The notes beneath the pieces are model-generated. The model did no database searches. It was given only the letters and a program-made list of their open reading frames with translations, and was not told the origin of the DNA. A DNA stretch of 64,000 bases from contig QCDC01000007.1 in the NCBI GenBank assembly GCA_003278805.1, forward strand, positions 1 through 64,000, given 5' to 3'. Positions 39,729-48,246 of this stretch are shown here, piece after piece (position 1 is the first letter of the stretch; each line of letters starts with the position of its first letter). The position numbers and the translations under genes are program-made. Source of the DNA: Pelagibacteraceae bacterium AG-349-L17. Lineage in GTDB: Bacteria; Pseudomonadota; Alphaproteobacteria; Pelagibacterales; Pelagibacteraceae.

Positions 39729-40649
39729 GTGACTAAAGATAATAATTTTTTAGCTTATTTATATCTATTTTTAACAGTAACTTTCTGGGCAGGAAATTTT
39801 GTAGTAGGTAAACTTGCAAGTTTTTATGAAGTTCCACCTTTTTCACTAAATTTTTATAGATGGCTTTTTGCTTGGTTGATTTTAGCACCTTTTACAATTT
39901 CTGAAATATTAGAGAAAAGAAACTATATAATTAAAAACTATAAGCTTTTCATTGTTTTGGGAGTTACAAGTATTACAGTATTTAATTCAATTGTTTACTA
40001 TTCATTAAATTTTACTCAGGTGATTAGTGGAGTTTTAATGATTTCAACGATACCTGTGATGATCTTGTTGTTTTCGTCAATTTTAAAAATTGAAAAGACA
40101 AACATTTTTCAAATTATAGGAGTATTATTCTCTTTTGTGGGTGTAATTATGATTATAACAAAAGCAAATATAGAGATATTGAAAAATTTAGATTTTAATA
40201 AAGGAGACATAACTATGGTTATAGCAATGTTCTCATGGGCTTTATATTCTACATTGTTAAAAGGAAAAAAATATGAATTAACTCAAATATCATTACTTCA
40301 AGTAGTAATTACTTTTGGTTTAATATTTTTGATACCAGTTTATTTTATTGAATATCAAATTGGATTTAGAATTAATTTAGAATTACCATTTATTTTAATT
40401 CTATCTTATGTAGTTTTGTTTCCAGGTTTAGCATCTTTTATTTTATGGATAAAAGGAATATCTATGATTGGTGCTAATCGATCTGGTGTTTTTTTACACC
40501 TAATGCCAATTTTGAGCGCAATAATGGCGATGATTTTTTTTAGTGAAAAATTTATGTTTTATCATATTTTAGGCGCTTGTTTTATTATTACAGGAATATT
40601 GTTATCAAATAAGAAAGTTAAAAATGTTCAAAGTCGCTATATTAGATGA
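39729..40649 (+). CDS. EamA/DMT-family transporter
   Basis: A 306-residue protein with about ten membrane helices in two EamA repeats; the first repeat starts LFLTVTFWAGNFVVGKLAS and the second GDITMVIAMFSWALYSTLLKG, both typical. Substrate unknown; relatives export amino acids or metabolites. It begins at GTG directly after the DadA-like gene's stop codon and overlaps the next gene by 26 bases. Confidence 0.9.
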   Translation: MTKDNNFLAYLYLFLTVTFWAGNFVVGKLASFYEVPPFSLNFYRWLFAWLILAPFTISEILEKRNYIIKNYKLFIVLGVTSITVFNSIVYYSLNFTQVISGVLMISTIPVMILLFSSILKIEKTNIFQIIGVLFSFVGVIMIITKANIEILKNLDFNKGDITMVIAMFSWALYSTLLKGKKYELTQISLLQVVITFGLIFLIPVYFIEYQIGFRINLELPFILILSYVVLFPGLASFILWIKGISMIGANRSGVFLHLMPILSAIMAMIFFSEKFMFYHILGACFIITGILLSNKKVKNVQSRYIR

Positions 40650-41574
40650 TTATCAAAATGTTGCTCAACAATTTGTAGATTTAGAAAAACTATCTGGAAA
40701 ATATGAATTCAAGATTTTTAGTGAACCTTTTGTAGATGAAGCAGACGCAATTGATCAGTTAGCTGATTTCGAAGCTTTGTTAATAATGAGAGAAAGAACT
40801 CCTATAACAAAAAATTTAATTGATAATTTAAATGATTTAAAATTTGTAATTACAAGTGGATTGCGTAATAGATCTATTGATTTAGAGGCTGCTAAGAAAA
40901 GAAAAATTATAGTTTGTGGAACAGATATAAATATCAACCCAACGCCTGAATTAACTTGGGCACTAATTCTTGGCTTGGCAAGAAACTTTAAAGAAGAGTT
41001 CGATAATATGTATCAAGGATATTGGCAAACTACTATTGGTGTAGAACTAAAAGGAAAAATTTTAGGTTTAATTGGATTAGGCAGAGTAGGTAGTGAAGTT
41101 GCTAAAATTGGAAAAGCTTTTGGTATGCAAGTAATGGCTTGGAGTGAAAATCTTAACTTAGATAAGTGTAAAGAATTAGACGTACTACCTTGCAGTAAAG
41201 AAGATTTAATTACAAATTCTGATGTTCTCTCAATTCATGTTCAAGGAGGTGAAAGATACAAAGACTGCATTACTTTAAAAGAATTAGATAAAATGAAAAA
41301 AACAGCTTTTTTGATAAACACATCACGTGGACCTATTGTAAATGAGGATGATTTAATTATTGCTTTATCAACTAATGTAATTGCTGGTGCAGGAATTGAT
41401 GTATATGAAAAAGAACCTTTACCAGACAATAATAAGCTTAGATTTTTACCAAATGCATTGCTTACTCCACACATTGGTTATGTTACAGCTGAAAATTATA
41501 GTATTTTTTATAATCAAATGATCGAAGGATTAGAGGCTTGTGTAAATGGAAAGCCTATCAGAGTTCTAGAGTAA
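40624..41574 (+). CDS. D-isomer-specific 2-hydroxyacid dehydrogenase
   Basis: A 316-residue NAD-dependent dehydrogenase: GLIGLGRVGSEVAKIGKAFG is the dinucleotide motif; the catalytic Arg lies in LINTSRGPIVNEDDL, the Glu in GAGIDVYEKEPLP and the His in LLTPHIGY. It could be a phosphoglycerate, glyoxylate/hydroxypyruvate or other 2-oxoacid reductase; the sequence does not decide. Next to a D-amino acid dehydrogenase, reduction of the resulting 2-oxo acid is an attractive inference. It overlaps the transporter by 26 bases. Confidence 0.9.
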   Translation: MFKVAILDDYQNVAQQFVDLEKLSGKYEFKIFSEPFVDEADAIDQLADFEALLIMRERTPITKNLIDNLNDLKFVITSGLRNRSIDLEAAKKRKIIVCGTDININPTPELTWALILGLARNFKEEFDNMYQGYWQTTIGVELKGKILGLIGLGRVGSEVAKIGKAFGMQVMAWSENLNLDKCKELDVLPCSKEDLITNSDVLSIHVQGGERYKDCITLKELDKMKKTAFLINTSRGPIVNEDDLIIALSTNVIAGAGIDVYEKEPLPDNNKLRFLPNALLTPHIGYVTAENYSIFYNQMIEGLEACVNGKPIRVLE

Positions 41575-41577
41575 AAA

Positions 41578-42477
41578 ATGGAGTTACCTATTGTTAATCA
41601 TGAGGATTATTTTGCTAAAATTGGTGATGATCATAAATTTCCTATTAATAAATTTGGAGAATTAGCAAACTATTTAATCCAAAATAAAATAGTAAAAAAA
41701 TTTCATAAACCATCAGCCTGTTCATTTGAAACATTAAGTTATGCACATTCAAAAAATTATATTTTAGATATTCAAAACAAAACTTTAAGTAAAGAGGGAG
41801 TAAAAAAAATTGGATTCCCTCTTGTAGATAGTGTTGTACAAAGATCTTTAGTTGCTACTGGTGGAACTGTGCTAGCATCTAAACTTGCAATAAATTATGG
41901 CATCTCATGTAATACCGCAGGTGGGAGTCACCATGCAAGTTATGATGGAGGCGCAGGCTATTGTGTATTTAATGATGTTGCAGTTGCATCACATTATTTA
42001 CTTAATAGAGGTCTAGCTAATAAAATTTTAATCGTTGATTTAGATGTTCATCAAGGAAATGGAAATTCAGAAATTTTTAAAGATAATAGAAGTGTTTTTA
42101 CATTTAGTATGCATTCAAAAACTAATTACCCAGCAAAAAAATCAAATAGCAATTTAGATGTAGAACTTGAGGATAATTTAGAGGATGATGCTTATATAAA
42201 GACTCTCAAACATTATTTAAAAGAGTTAAATCAAGAAAATTTTGATTTTGTTTTTTATATTGCTGGCGTAGATATTCATTTTAATGACAGATTAGGAAAA
42301 TTAAAAATCTCTGATGAGGGAATTAAAGTAAGGGATGAGCTTGTGGTAGAAAACTTTTTTTCAAGACGAATACCATTTTGTGGGGTTTTGGGCGGAGGTT
42401 ACAACAAGGACTTCAATAAACTTGTTGAATTACATTCAATGTTACATCAATCTTGTGCTAAATATATAAGTTCATGA
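41578..42477 (+). CDS. Histone-deacetylase-superfamily amidohydrolase
   Basis: A 299-residue arginase/deacetylase-fold enzyme. GGSHHASYDGGAGYCVFNDVAVA holds the His-His pair; zinc ligands are in IVDLDVHQGNG and AGVDIHFNDRLG, and the catalytic Tyr is in GGGYNK. Bacterial relatives remove acetyl groups from polyamines or other small amides. N-terminal about 25 residues resemble the short-form deacetylases. It overlaps msrB by 4 bases. Confidence 0.9.
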   Translation: MELPIVNHEDYFAKIGDDHKFPINKFGELANYLIQNKIVKKFHKPSACSFETLSYAHSKNYILDIQNKTLSKEGVKKIGFPLVDSVVQRSLVATGGTVLASKLAINYGISCNTAGGSHHASYDGGAGYCVFNDVAVASHYLLNRGLANKILIVDLDVHQGNGNSEIFKDNRSVFTFSMHSKTNYPAKKSNSNLDVELEDNLEDDAYIKTLKHYLKELNQENFDFVFYIAGVDIHFNDRLGKLKISDEGIKVRDELVVENFFSRRIPFCGVLGGGYNKDFNKLVELHSMLHQSCAKYISS

Positions 42478-42848
42478 CAAAAAAAATAAATCCAAATTTA
42501 TCAGCAGAGCAAAAATTAATCTTATTTGAAGAAGGAACAGAGCTTCCGGGTTCTAGTGAACTTAATCATGAAAAAAGAGAAGGAAGTTTTCATTGTGCAA
42601 ATTGCGAAGAAAAATTATTTGATTCAAAAACAAAATATGAGAGTGGTTCTGGTTGGCCTTCTTTTTATGAGTCTCTACCAGATGTGTTTGAAACAAAAAC
42701 AGATCACCATTTAGGTTATGCAAGAACTGAATATCATTGTAAAAAATGTGGAGGTCATCATGGTCATATATTTGATGATGGGCCCAAACCTACAGGAAAG
42801 CGATTTTGTAATAATGGAGTATGTTTAGTCTTTAAACCTAAGGGCTAA
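42474..42848 (+). CDS. msrB: Peptide-methionine (R)-S-oxide reductase
   Basis: A 124-residue MsrB. Two CxxC pairs (CANC and CKKC) bind structural zinc; GSGWPSFYESLPD and the catalytic Cys in KRFCNNGVCLVF are in place. The usual RYCINSASL is replaced by RFCNNGVCL, which adds a second Cys five residues later that might serve as resolving Cys. It repairs oxidised Met with thioredoxin or glutaredoxin; a glutaredoxin gene is 1.2 kb away. Confidence 0.95.
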   Translation: MTKKINPNLSAEQKLILFEEGTELPGSSELNHEKREGSFHCANCEEKLFDSKTKYESGSGWPSFYESLPDVFETKTDHHLGYARTEYHCKKCGGHHGHIFDDGPKPTGKRFCNNGVCLVFKPKG

Positions 42849-42853
42849 ATATT

Positions 42854-44086
42854 ATGTTCGAAAATATTGATATTAAAAAAATCAAAGAAGAACTCAGAAA
42901 TCATTCAAAAAATTACAGAGAAAATTTCTCTAAAATTGAAAAATTTATAGAAGCTGAAATACAAGAAATATTAAATTTCAAAAAAAACAATAAATCCATA
43001 ATTCCAGAAATTAGTATTAATGAAATAGATCAAGACAAAACAAGAGTAATAGAAGATATAAAAAAAAGAGGATGTGTAATAATCCGAGATGTTTTTGAAG
43101 ACAAATTTATTGAAAATTTAAATCTTCAATTAGAGAATTATATTGACGAAAATAATTATTATGAAGATCAAAAGAAGAAAGCTGATCTAGATAAATATTT
43201 TAGTGATCTTAAATCAGGCAAACCTCAAATATTCGGCCTTTATTGGTCCAAAGCACAAATAGAAATTAGACATTCAGAGCAAATGGCTAAAGTAAAAAAA
43301 TGGCTTAATAATCTTTGGGTTTATAAAAATGAAGAATATGAGGTTTTTGATCCTAATAAAGAATTATCTTATGCAGATAGAGTTAGAAGAAGAGAACCAG
43401 GTGATGATACTTTGGGGCTTTCTCCTCATTGCGATGCTGGATCTATTGAAAGATGGACTGATAGTTATTATCAAAAAATTTATACAGATATATTTTCTGA
43501 TAATTTTGAAAAATATAATCCATTTGAAGCAAAATATAGAGATAAAACAATAGAGTTTGAGTCTCCTGCAGTTGCACATGTTTTTAGAACTTTTCAAGGT
43601 TGGACAGCTTTAACAGAACAAGGTCCAAACGATGGAACTTTACAATTAATACCAATTGCTAAAGCAATGACATATGTTTTAACAAGAGCATTGCAAGACG
43701 ATGTTCCTGAAAATGAATTGTGCGGATCAAAACTTGGTAGAGCATTATCTGTAAATAAAGATTATCATTCATTACTTTTAAAAGGTTTAGTTTCAATTCC
43801 AAAAATGAAACCAGGTGATACTGTTTGGTGGCATCCAGACGTCATCCATGCTGTTGAAGACAAACATTCAGGAAAAAATTATTCTAATGTTGTTTACGTT
43901 GGTGCAACACCTTATTGTAAAAAAAATCTTGATTATACAATAAAACAATCAAAAAAATTTCTAGAAGGTAAAAGCCCACCAGATTTTTCTGCTGAAGATT
44001 ATGAAATAAATTATAAAGGAAGAGTTAAGTTAGAAGATTTAAGTTTATTGGCAAAGAAACAGTTAGCTTTAGAGGAATGGAGTTAA
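42854..44086 (+). CDS. DUF1479 (YbiU-like) putative Fe(II)/2-oxoglutarate oxygenase
   Basis: A 410-residue protein resembling the DUF1479 family. RGCVIIRDVFEDKFIENLN opens the double-stranded beta-helix part; the iron-binding facial triad is visible as His-x-Asp in LSPHCDAGSIERW and a distal His in WWHPDVIHAVED, with a later YVGATPYCKKN block. Family members are considered oxygenases, but the substrate is unknown. The first 60 residues are a charged helix. Its 3' end overlaps convergent grx by 4 bases. Confidence 0.85.
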   Translation: MFENIDIKKIKEELRNHSKNYRENFSKIEKFIEAEIQEILNFKKNNKSIIPEISINEIDQDKTRVIEDIKKRGCVIIRDVFEDKFIENLNLQLENYIDENNYYEDQKKKADLDKYFSDLKSGKPQIFGLYWSKAQIEIRHSEQMAKVKKWLNNLWVYKNEEYEVFDPNKELSYADRVRRREPGDDTLGLSPHCDAGSIERWTDSYYQKIYTDIFSDNFEKYNPFEAKYRDKTIEFESPAVAHVFRTFQGWTALTEQGPNDGTLQLIPIAKAMTYVLTRALQDDVPENELCGSKLGRALSVNKDYHSLLLKGLVSIPKMKPGDTVWWHPDVIHAVEDKHSGKNYSNVVYVGATPYCKKNLDYTIKQSKKFLEGKSPPDFSAEDYEINYKGRVKLEDLSLLAKKQLALEEWS

Positions 44087-44340
44087 TTATTTAAAAGATC
44101 TTTAAGTTTATTTTCTTTTTCTAAAGCTCTAACCTCATCATAACCACCAATATGTTGGTCATCAAAAAAAATTTGTGGAATAGTTCTTTTACCATTAGCT
44201 TTTTTAATCATTTCATCCATTGCACCATCTACTTTTGAAATATCAATTTCATTATAGGGGGCATTATTTCTAGCTAATAATCTTTTTGCTGCTTCGCAAT
44301 AATTACATAGAGGACCTGTGTACATAGTAATTTTTTTCAT
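44083..44340 (-). CDS. grxC: Glutaredoxin (GrxC type)
   Basis: An 85-residue dithiol glutaredoxin: YTGPLCNYCEAAKRLL carries the CxxC active site (CNYC where CPYC is usual), RTIPQIFFDDQHIGGYDEV the cis-Pro and glutathione-binding GG. It reduces protein disulfides and glutathione adducts. It is 3 bases after the DUF2805 gene in the same direction, so the two are probably co-transcribed. Confidence 0.94.
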   Translation of the reverse strand: MKKITMYTGPLCNYCEAAKRLLARNNAPYNEIDISKVDGAMDEMIKKANGKRTIPQIFFDDQHIGGYDEVRALEKENKLKDLLNN

Positions 44341-44343
44341 AAG

Positions 44344-44640
44344 CTATAGATAGTCACCTTTTTTAATTTTACTAGTTATTTCTTTTCTAGAGTACTCGAA
44401 TTTTTTTCGATGTTTAATACTTTTTTGGTTTACTCTTTTTCTCCACAATCTAAATGATGATGGTTTTAAAGATCTTCGCATAATTTTAATTACATCAGAC
44501 TCTTTCTTCCCAGTTTTTTTTTCGATTTCCTCGAAGGTTATCCTGTCTGCCCAGGCTGCCCAAATGATCCAATCGGGATCGTCCATTTTGGGCTCTGGGT
44601 TTTTGACTCTAGTGACTGGTCTGTGACCTTTTTTTTTCAT
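44344..44640 (-). CDS. TIGR03643/DUF2805 family protein, unknown function
   Basis: A 98-residue basic protein containing DPDWIIWAAWADRITFEEIEKKTGKKESDVIKIMRRSLKPSSFRLWRKRV, the core I recognise as the small TIGR03643 (DUF2805) family. The helix-turn-helix-like spacing of ITFEEIEKKTGKKESDVIKIMR suggests nucleic-acid binding, but function is unknown. The N-terminal 20 residues are Lys/Arg/Pro-rich. Upstream of grxC; its start is divergent from the lysE leader. Confidence 0.8.
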   Translation of the reverse strand: MKKKGHRPVTRVKNPEPKMDDPDWIIWAAWADRITFEEIEKKTGKKESDVIKIMRRSLKPSSFRLWRKRVNQKSIKHRKKFEYSRKEITSKIKKGDYL

Positions 44641-44687
44641 AAATCCTTTATATTTGAAAAAAAAATTTAATGCATTTTTTTTTACCC

Positions 44688-44706
44688 TCTGATATGATGT
44701 ATCAGA
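44688..44706. promoter_or_regulatory. Palindrome overlapping an extended -10 element (operator candidate)
   Basis: TCTGATA-TGATG-TATCAGA is a perfect 7-bp inverted repeat with a 5-base centre. It contains TGATATGAT (44690-44698), an extended -10 promoter motif for the + strand. A dimeric regulator bound here would block transcription into the lysE leader. No regulator gene is adjacent. Confidence 0.45.
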
Positions 44707-44758
44707 TAGTCCTTCTTAGCCATCTTTAGCTCCCGGTTTTTAAGGACTATCTTTTTTT
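44704..44758 (+). terminator. Terminator-like hairpin directly before the lysE start codon
   Basis: AGATAGTCCTT (44704-44714) and AAGGACTATCT (44742-44752) form a perfect 11-bp stem, with a 27-base loop, followed by six further T residues that end at the lysE ATG. Together with the promoter motif just upstream it would make a transcript of about 55 bases, so it is either a small RNA with its terminator or a 5' attenuator controlling lysE. The loop (with AGCC and GGTT that may pair) does not match a riboswitch I know. Confidence 0.6.
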
Positions 44759-45373
44759 ATGCTCCCCTTAGATTTCATCCTTTATCTGCAGATAATAATT
44801 TTTCTATTCATTACACCAGGAACTCCTAGAGTTGTGATTATCTCGTATTCAATGAATTATGGAGTTGGAAAATGTGTCTGGTCAGCATTAGGGGATGTAA
44901 CAGCAAATTTTATTCAAGCAACTTTAGTAATTTTTGTAATAGGATCTTTTTTTTCTGAGAACTCAACAATATTAAATGTATTTAAATGGATAGGAATAAT
45001 TTATATTTTATATCTTGCTTATGATATTTATAAATCACGTCCAAAAACTATTTCAAGTGAAGGTGAAATAAAAAAAAGTAACTTGTCTTTCTTTCGAGAC
45101 GGTTTCTTGGTTGCCGGAACAAGTCCAAAAGCTTGGATGTTTTTTCCTTTTATATTTCCACAATTTATTGACTTTAATTCGAATTTATTGGCACAATTTG
45201 TAATTTTAATAACAACATACATCGTTTTAGATTTTTTATCTTTGATTGGTTACGCAATGCTTGCACAGAAGTTAATTAAGTGGATTACTGCAAATCCAAA
45301 AACAATTAATACAATTTCTGCGAGTGTTTTAGTAATTATTGCTGGAATAATTGTCATAACTCAACAATATTAA
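44759..45373 (+). CDS. LysE/RhtB-family amino acid exporter
   Basis: A 204-residue inner-membrane protein with five to six helices. IIFLFITPGTPRVVIISYSMNYGVGKCVWSALGDVTAN is the LysE/RhtB signature region (usually TPGPN...; here TPGTPR), and GFLVAGTSPKAWMFFPFIFPQFID matches the middle block. It probably exports an amino acid. The ATG directly follows the T-run of a hairpin, so no separate ribosome binding site exists; expression must be affected by that structure. Confidence 0.88.
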   Translation: MLPLDFILYLQIIIFLFITPGTPRVVIISYSMNYGVGKCVWSALGDVTANFIQATLVIFVIGSFFSENSTILNVFKWIGIIYILYLAYDIYKSRPKTISSEGEIKKSNLSFFRDGFLVAGTSPKAWMFFPFIFPQFIDFNSNLLAQFVILITTYIVLDFLSLIGYAMLAQKLIKWITANPKTINTISASVLVIIAGIIVITQQY

Positions 45374-45459
45374 ATTAGTTTGGTCTTTATTGCTACTTGC
45401 ATAAAATTAAATTTCTTTATTTAATCATTTTATAATTAATTAATTAAAGAGGAAATAAA

Positions 45460-46698
45460 ATGAGATTAAATAAAATAATTTTAAGTTTTGTTTCTGCATT
45501 AGTAATTTTATTTTCAACTTCTGTTGCATCTTTTGCAAAAGTAGTTGGTGATAAAATTATTTTAGGTGCTGCGATTTCCTTAACTGGTAAATACTCATCT
45601 AATGGTGTTCATACTCAAAATGGTTACAATATGGCCGTTGATAGAATTAACAGCATGGGTGGTGTTAAAGTTGGTGGAAAGACTTATAAGTTTGACATTA
45701 TTTATTATGATGATGAATCAAACCCTAAGAGAGCTGCACAGCTTGCAGAAAGATTAATATCACAAGATGGTGTTGAGTTTATGCTTGGCCCTTACAGTTC
45801 TGGTTTAACTAAAGCGATTGCGCCAGTGACTGAAAAATATGGTGTTCCAATGGTTGAAGCGAATGGTGCATCTAGATCTTTGTTTACAAAAGGTTACAAA
45901 TATCTATTTGCTGTATTAGCTCCAGCGAACTTATATCTTGATGTAGCAATTGAGACAGCAGTTGAGTTAAATGGTGGAAAAGGGGTTAGAATTGCTCAAG
46001 CGTTTGAACAAGATGCTTTTTCACAGGACGTTAGATTAGGCATTTTAGATGCTGCAGAAAGAACTGGTTCTAAAATCATAATCGACGATAAATTGCCTAA
46101 AGAGCTAAATGATATGGCTGCTACTTTGGTTAAAGTAAAACAAATGAAACCAGATGTGCTTGTTGTATCAGGTCATACAAAAGGTGCATTAACAGCGATC
46201 AGACAAATTGCTGAAATGAAAGTTGATGTTCCAATGCTAGCTATGACACACTGTGATGCAGCTAAACTATCTAAACAGCATGGTAAAAATTCACAGTATG
46301 CACTTTGTGCTTCTCAATGGCACAAGTCACTAACTTATAAAGATGATTTCTTTAAAGATGGTATGACTTATGCTGCAGACTTTGAGAAAGAGTTTGGATA
46401 CGATCCACCTTACCAATCTGCTGAATCTTCAGCTGCTTTATTGGTATTCAAAGATGCATTTGAAAGAGCAAATTCTTTCGATCAAAAGAAAGTAAGAGAT
46501 GCTCTTGCAGCAACTAATATGCAAACATTCTATGGAAATATTAAATTTGCACCTGGTGGCCAGAACGTTGACAAGCCAATGGTACTTTTCCAAGTAATGT
46601 GTGATGCTTCAGGAAAATGTGAAAACAAAGTTGTTGCTCCTTTAAAATGGGCTTCTGCTAAGTTGATACATCCCGTTCCTAAGTGGTCGGAAAGATAA
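45460..46698 (+). CDS. Branched-chain/amide-type ABC substrate-binding protein
   Basis: A 412-residue periplasmic binding protein of the LivJ/UrtA/AmiC fold, with a signal peptide to about VASFA (residue 26). GAAISLTGKYSSNGVHTQNGYNMAVDRIN and YYDDESNPKRAAQLAERLISQDGVEFMLGPYSSG are typical. Two Cys near the C-terminus (MCDASGKCE) could form a disulfide. GAGGAAAT precedes the ATG, and TATAAT lies at 45431. A strong terminator after it separates it from its permeases, giving extra binding protein. Ligand not predictable. Confidence 0.92.
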   Translation: MRLNKIILSFVSALVILFSTSVASFAKVVGDKIILGAAISLTGKYSSNGVHTQNGYNMAVDRINSMGGVKVGGKTYKFDIIYYDDESNPKRAAQLAERLISQDGVEFMLGPYSSGLTKAIAPVTEKYGVPMVEANGASRSLFTKGYKYLFAVLAPANLYLDVAIETAVELNGGKGVRIAQAFEQDAFSQDVRLGILDAAERTGSKIIIDDKLPKELNDMAATLVKVKQMKPDVLVVSGHTKGALTAIRQIAEMKVDVPMLAMTHCDAAKLSKQHGKNSQYALCASQWHKSLTYKDDFFKDGMTYAADFEKEFGYDPPYQSAESSAALLVFKDAFERANSFDQKKVRDALAATNMQTFYGNIKFAPGGQNVDKPMVLFQVMCDASGKCENKVVAPLKWASAKLIHPVPKWSER

Positions 46699-46710
46699 AT
46701 TAAAATATTA

Positions 46711-46740
46711 AAGCCCCCTAGTCATAGGGGGCTTTTTTTT
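46711..46740 (+). terminator. Rho-independent terminator after the binding-protein gene
   Basis: AAGCCCCCTA and TAGGGGGCTT pair over 10 bp around a GTCA loop and are followed by T7-8. It lies 12 bases after the stop codon and 22 bases before the permease gene, so it must be partly read through or the permeases have their own promoter. Confidence 0.93.
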
Positions 46741-46762
46741 ATATAAACCAAAAATATTTTTT

Positions 46763-47656
46763 ATGGATTTTCTTGTATTTCAATATCCTATGATAACTGT
46801 TCAAGCTTGCTTGGATGGTATTTTACTTGGAGTTTTGTTTGCATTGATTGCATATGGAATGGCACTTCAATGGGGTGTAATGAATATTATTAATATTGCA
46901 CAAGGAGATCTTGTTATTTTAGGTGGATACATTGCATATTTTATGTACCTATATGGTATTCATCCAGCATGGGGAGTAATTGTTGCGCCTGTAATAATGT
47001 ACTTTGTTGGTATAGCGATTTACAAACTAGTAATTAATAAAGTAGTAGATAGGGATTTATTTATCTCTATTTTGGCGACTTTTGGAATAAGTATTCTTTT
47101 CATGCAATTAATGAATTTTGCATTTGGTGCAGATGTTGTACTTGCAAACTCTGGTTATGGAACAACTATGTTGTTTGATAGCAATGTTGTGTTACCTAAT
47201 TCAAAAATATTTTCAGCATTTATAAGTATTTTGTTTGCAGTTTGTTTAGTAATTTATATGAAAAAATCTAAGCTTGGCCGAGCTATTAGAGCTACAGCTC
47301 AAAATGCAAGAGCTGCAAAGATTTTAGGCGTTGATACAGAAAAAGTTTATGCAGCAACATTTGGAATAAATGCTGCTCTTTGTGGTGTTGCTGGAGCATT
47401 AATTTCAATAACATTTACTATTCATCCTTACATGGGCTTACCATATACGATTAGATCTTTTATGATTGTGATTGTAGCAGGATTAGGAAACTTGCCTGGT
47501 GTTGCAATGTCAGGAATGGGATTAGGAGTTTTTGAAGAGTTTGCAGATTATATTTTAGGAACAGAATTTAGAATTGGTTCAGTGTTTTTATTATTAGTTT
47601 TAATCCTAGTTTACAGAAGATTTAAACTTTCTAGAAAAAGAGAGTATTTAAAATGA
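46763..47656 (+). CDS. Branched-chain-type ABC permease (LivH type)
   Basis: A 297-residue permease with about eight helices. ALIAYGMALQWGVMNIINIAQGDLVILGGYIA is the LivH N-terminal block and GRAIRATAQNARAAKILGVDTEKVYAATFGINAALCGVAGAL the coupling loop. It is separated from its LivM partner by an inserted gene encoding an exported protein. Overlaps that gene by 4 bases. Confidence 0.93.
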   Translation: MDFLVFQYPMITVQACLDGILLGVLFALIAYGMALQWGVMNIINIAQGDLVILGGYIAYFMYLYGIHPAWGVIVAPVIMYFVGIAIYKLVINKVVDRDLFISILATFGISILFMQLMNFAFGADVVLANSGYGTTMLFDSNVVLPNSKIFSAFISILFAVCLVIYMKKSKLGRAIRATAQNARAAKILGVDTEKVYAATFGINAALCGVAGALISITFTIHPYMGLPYTIRSFMIVIVAGLGNLPGVAMSGMGLGVFEEFADYILGTEFRIGSVFLLLVLILVYRRFKLSRKREYLK

Positions 47657-48246
47657 AAAAAATATTCTTTTTAATATTCATATTTATTTTTACTAATTCT
47701 TCATATGCTAAAGAGAGGTTTATTCCCATAGAATTATGGCTTGGAATACCATCAACAGGATCAAATGAGCTTAAATTTTATGAGGTAAATAACAAACAAC
47801 ATGGTGGTAAATTAAAGGTTACAGGACCGATTAATTGGAAAAATGAAAAAACAGGCAAAACAATCCAAGTTTATGAAAGAAAAAGAGGTTCAAAAATTCA
47901 GTACTTCACAATCACAAATAATGGTCAATGTTTAGGTAGAGTTTGGGACAGTCGAAAAAGAAGTAATGGTGTTGTAATTGCTATAGATAGAGGATGTAAA
48001 TTTCCTCTTGGAGTTTGGAAAGAAGGAGAAACACGTGAATTTTTTTCAGGTTATGATTATCCAAAAAAAAGAATTGGTATGAAGAAAAAATTAACTATCA
48101 AAAAGATAGGAGATGAAAAAAAATGTCTTACTTTTAGATGGGTTCTTGTTCCTATGGGAGGAAAAAAATCAGGAAAAATAATAGATGATAATGATTACAC
48201 TTACTGTCCAAATAAAGGATTTACAAAACTGGTATCTAGAAAATAA
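47653..48246 (+). CDS. Exported Cys-containing protein of unknown function inside the liv operon
   Basis: A 197-residue protein with a clear signal peptide (MKKIFFLIFIFIFTNSSYA). The mature part is basic, beta-rich (IELWLGIPSTGSNELKFYEV, ITNNGQCLGRVWDS, CLTFRWVLVPMGG) and has four Cys (GQCLG, RGCKF, KKCLTF, TYCPN), suitable for two disulfides. I do not recognise the family. It sits between the two permease genes with 4-base and 1-base overlaps, so it is translated with the transporter and may be a periplasmic accessory or ligand-processing factor. Confidence 0.75.
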   Translation: MKKIFFLIFIFIFTNSSYAKERFIPIELWLGIPSTGSNELKFYEVNNKQHGGKLKVTGPINWKNEKTGKTIQVYERKRGSKIQYFTITNNGQCLGRVWDSRKRSNGVVIAIDRGCKFPLGVWKEGETREFFSGYDYPKKRIGMKKKLTIKKIGDEKKCLTFRWVLVPMGGKKSGKIIDDNDYTYCPNKGFTKLVSRK

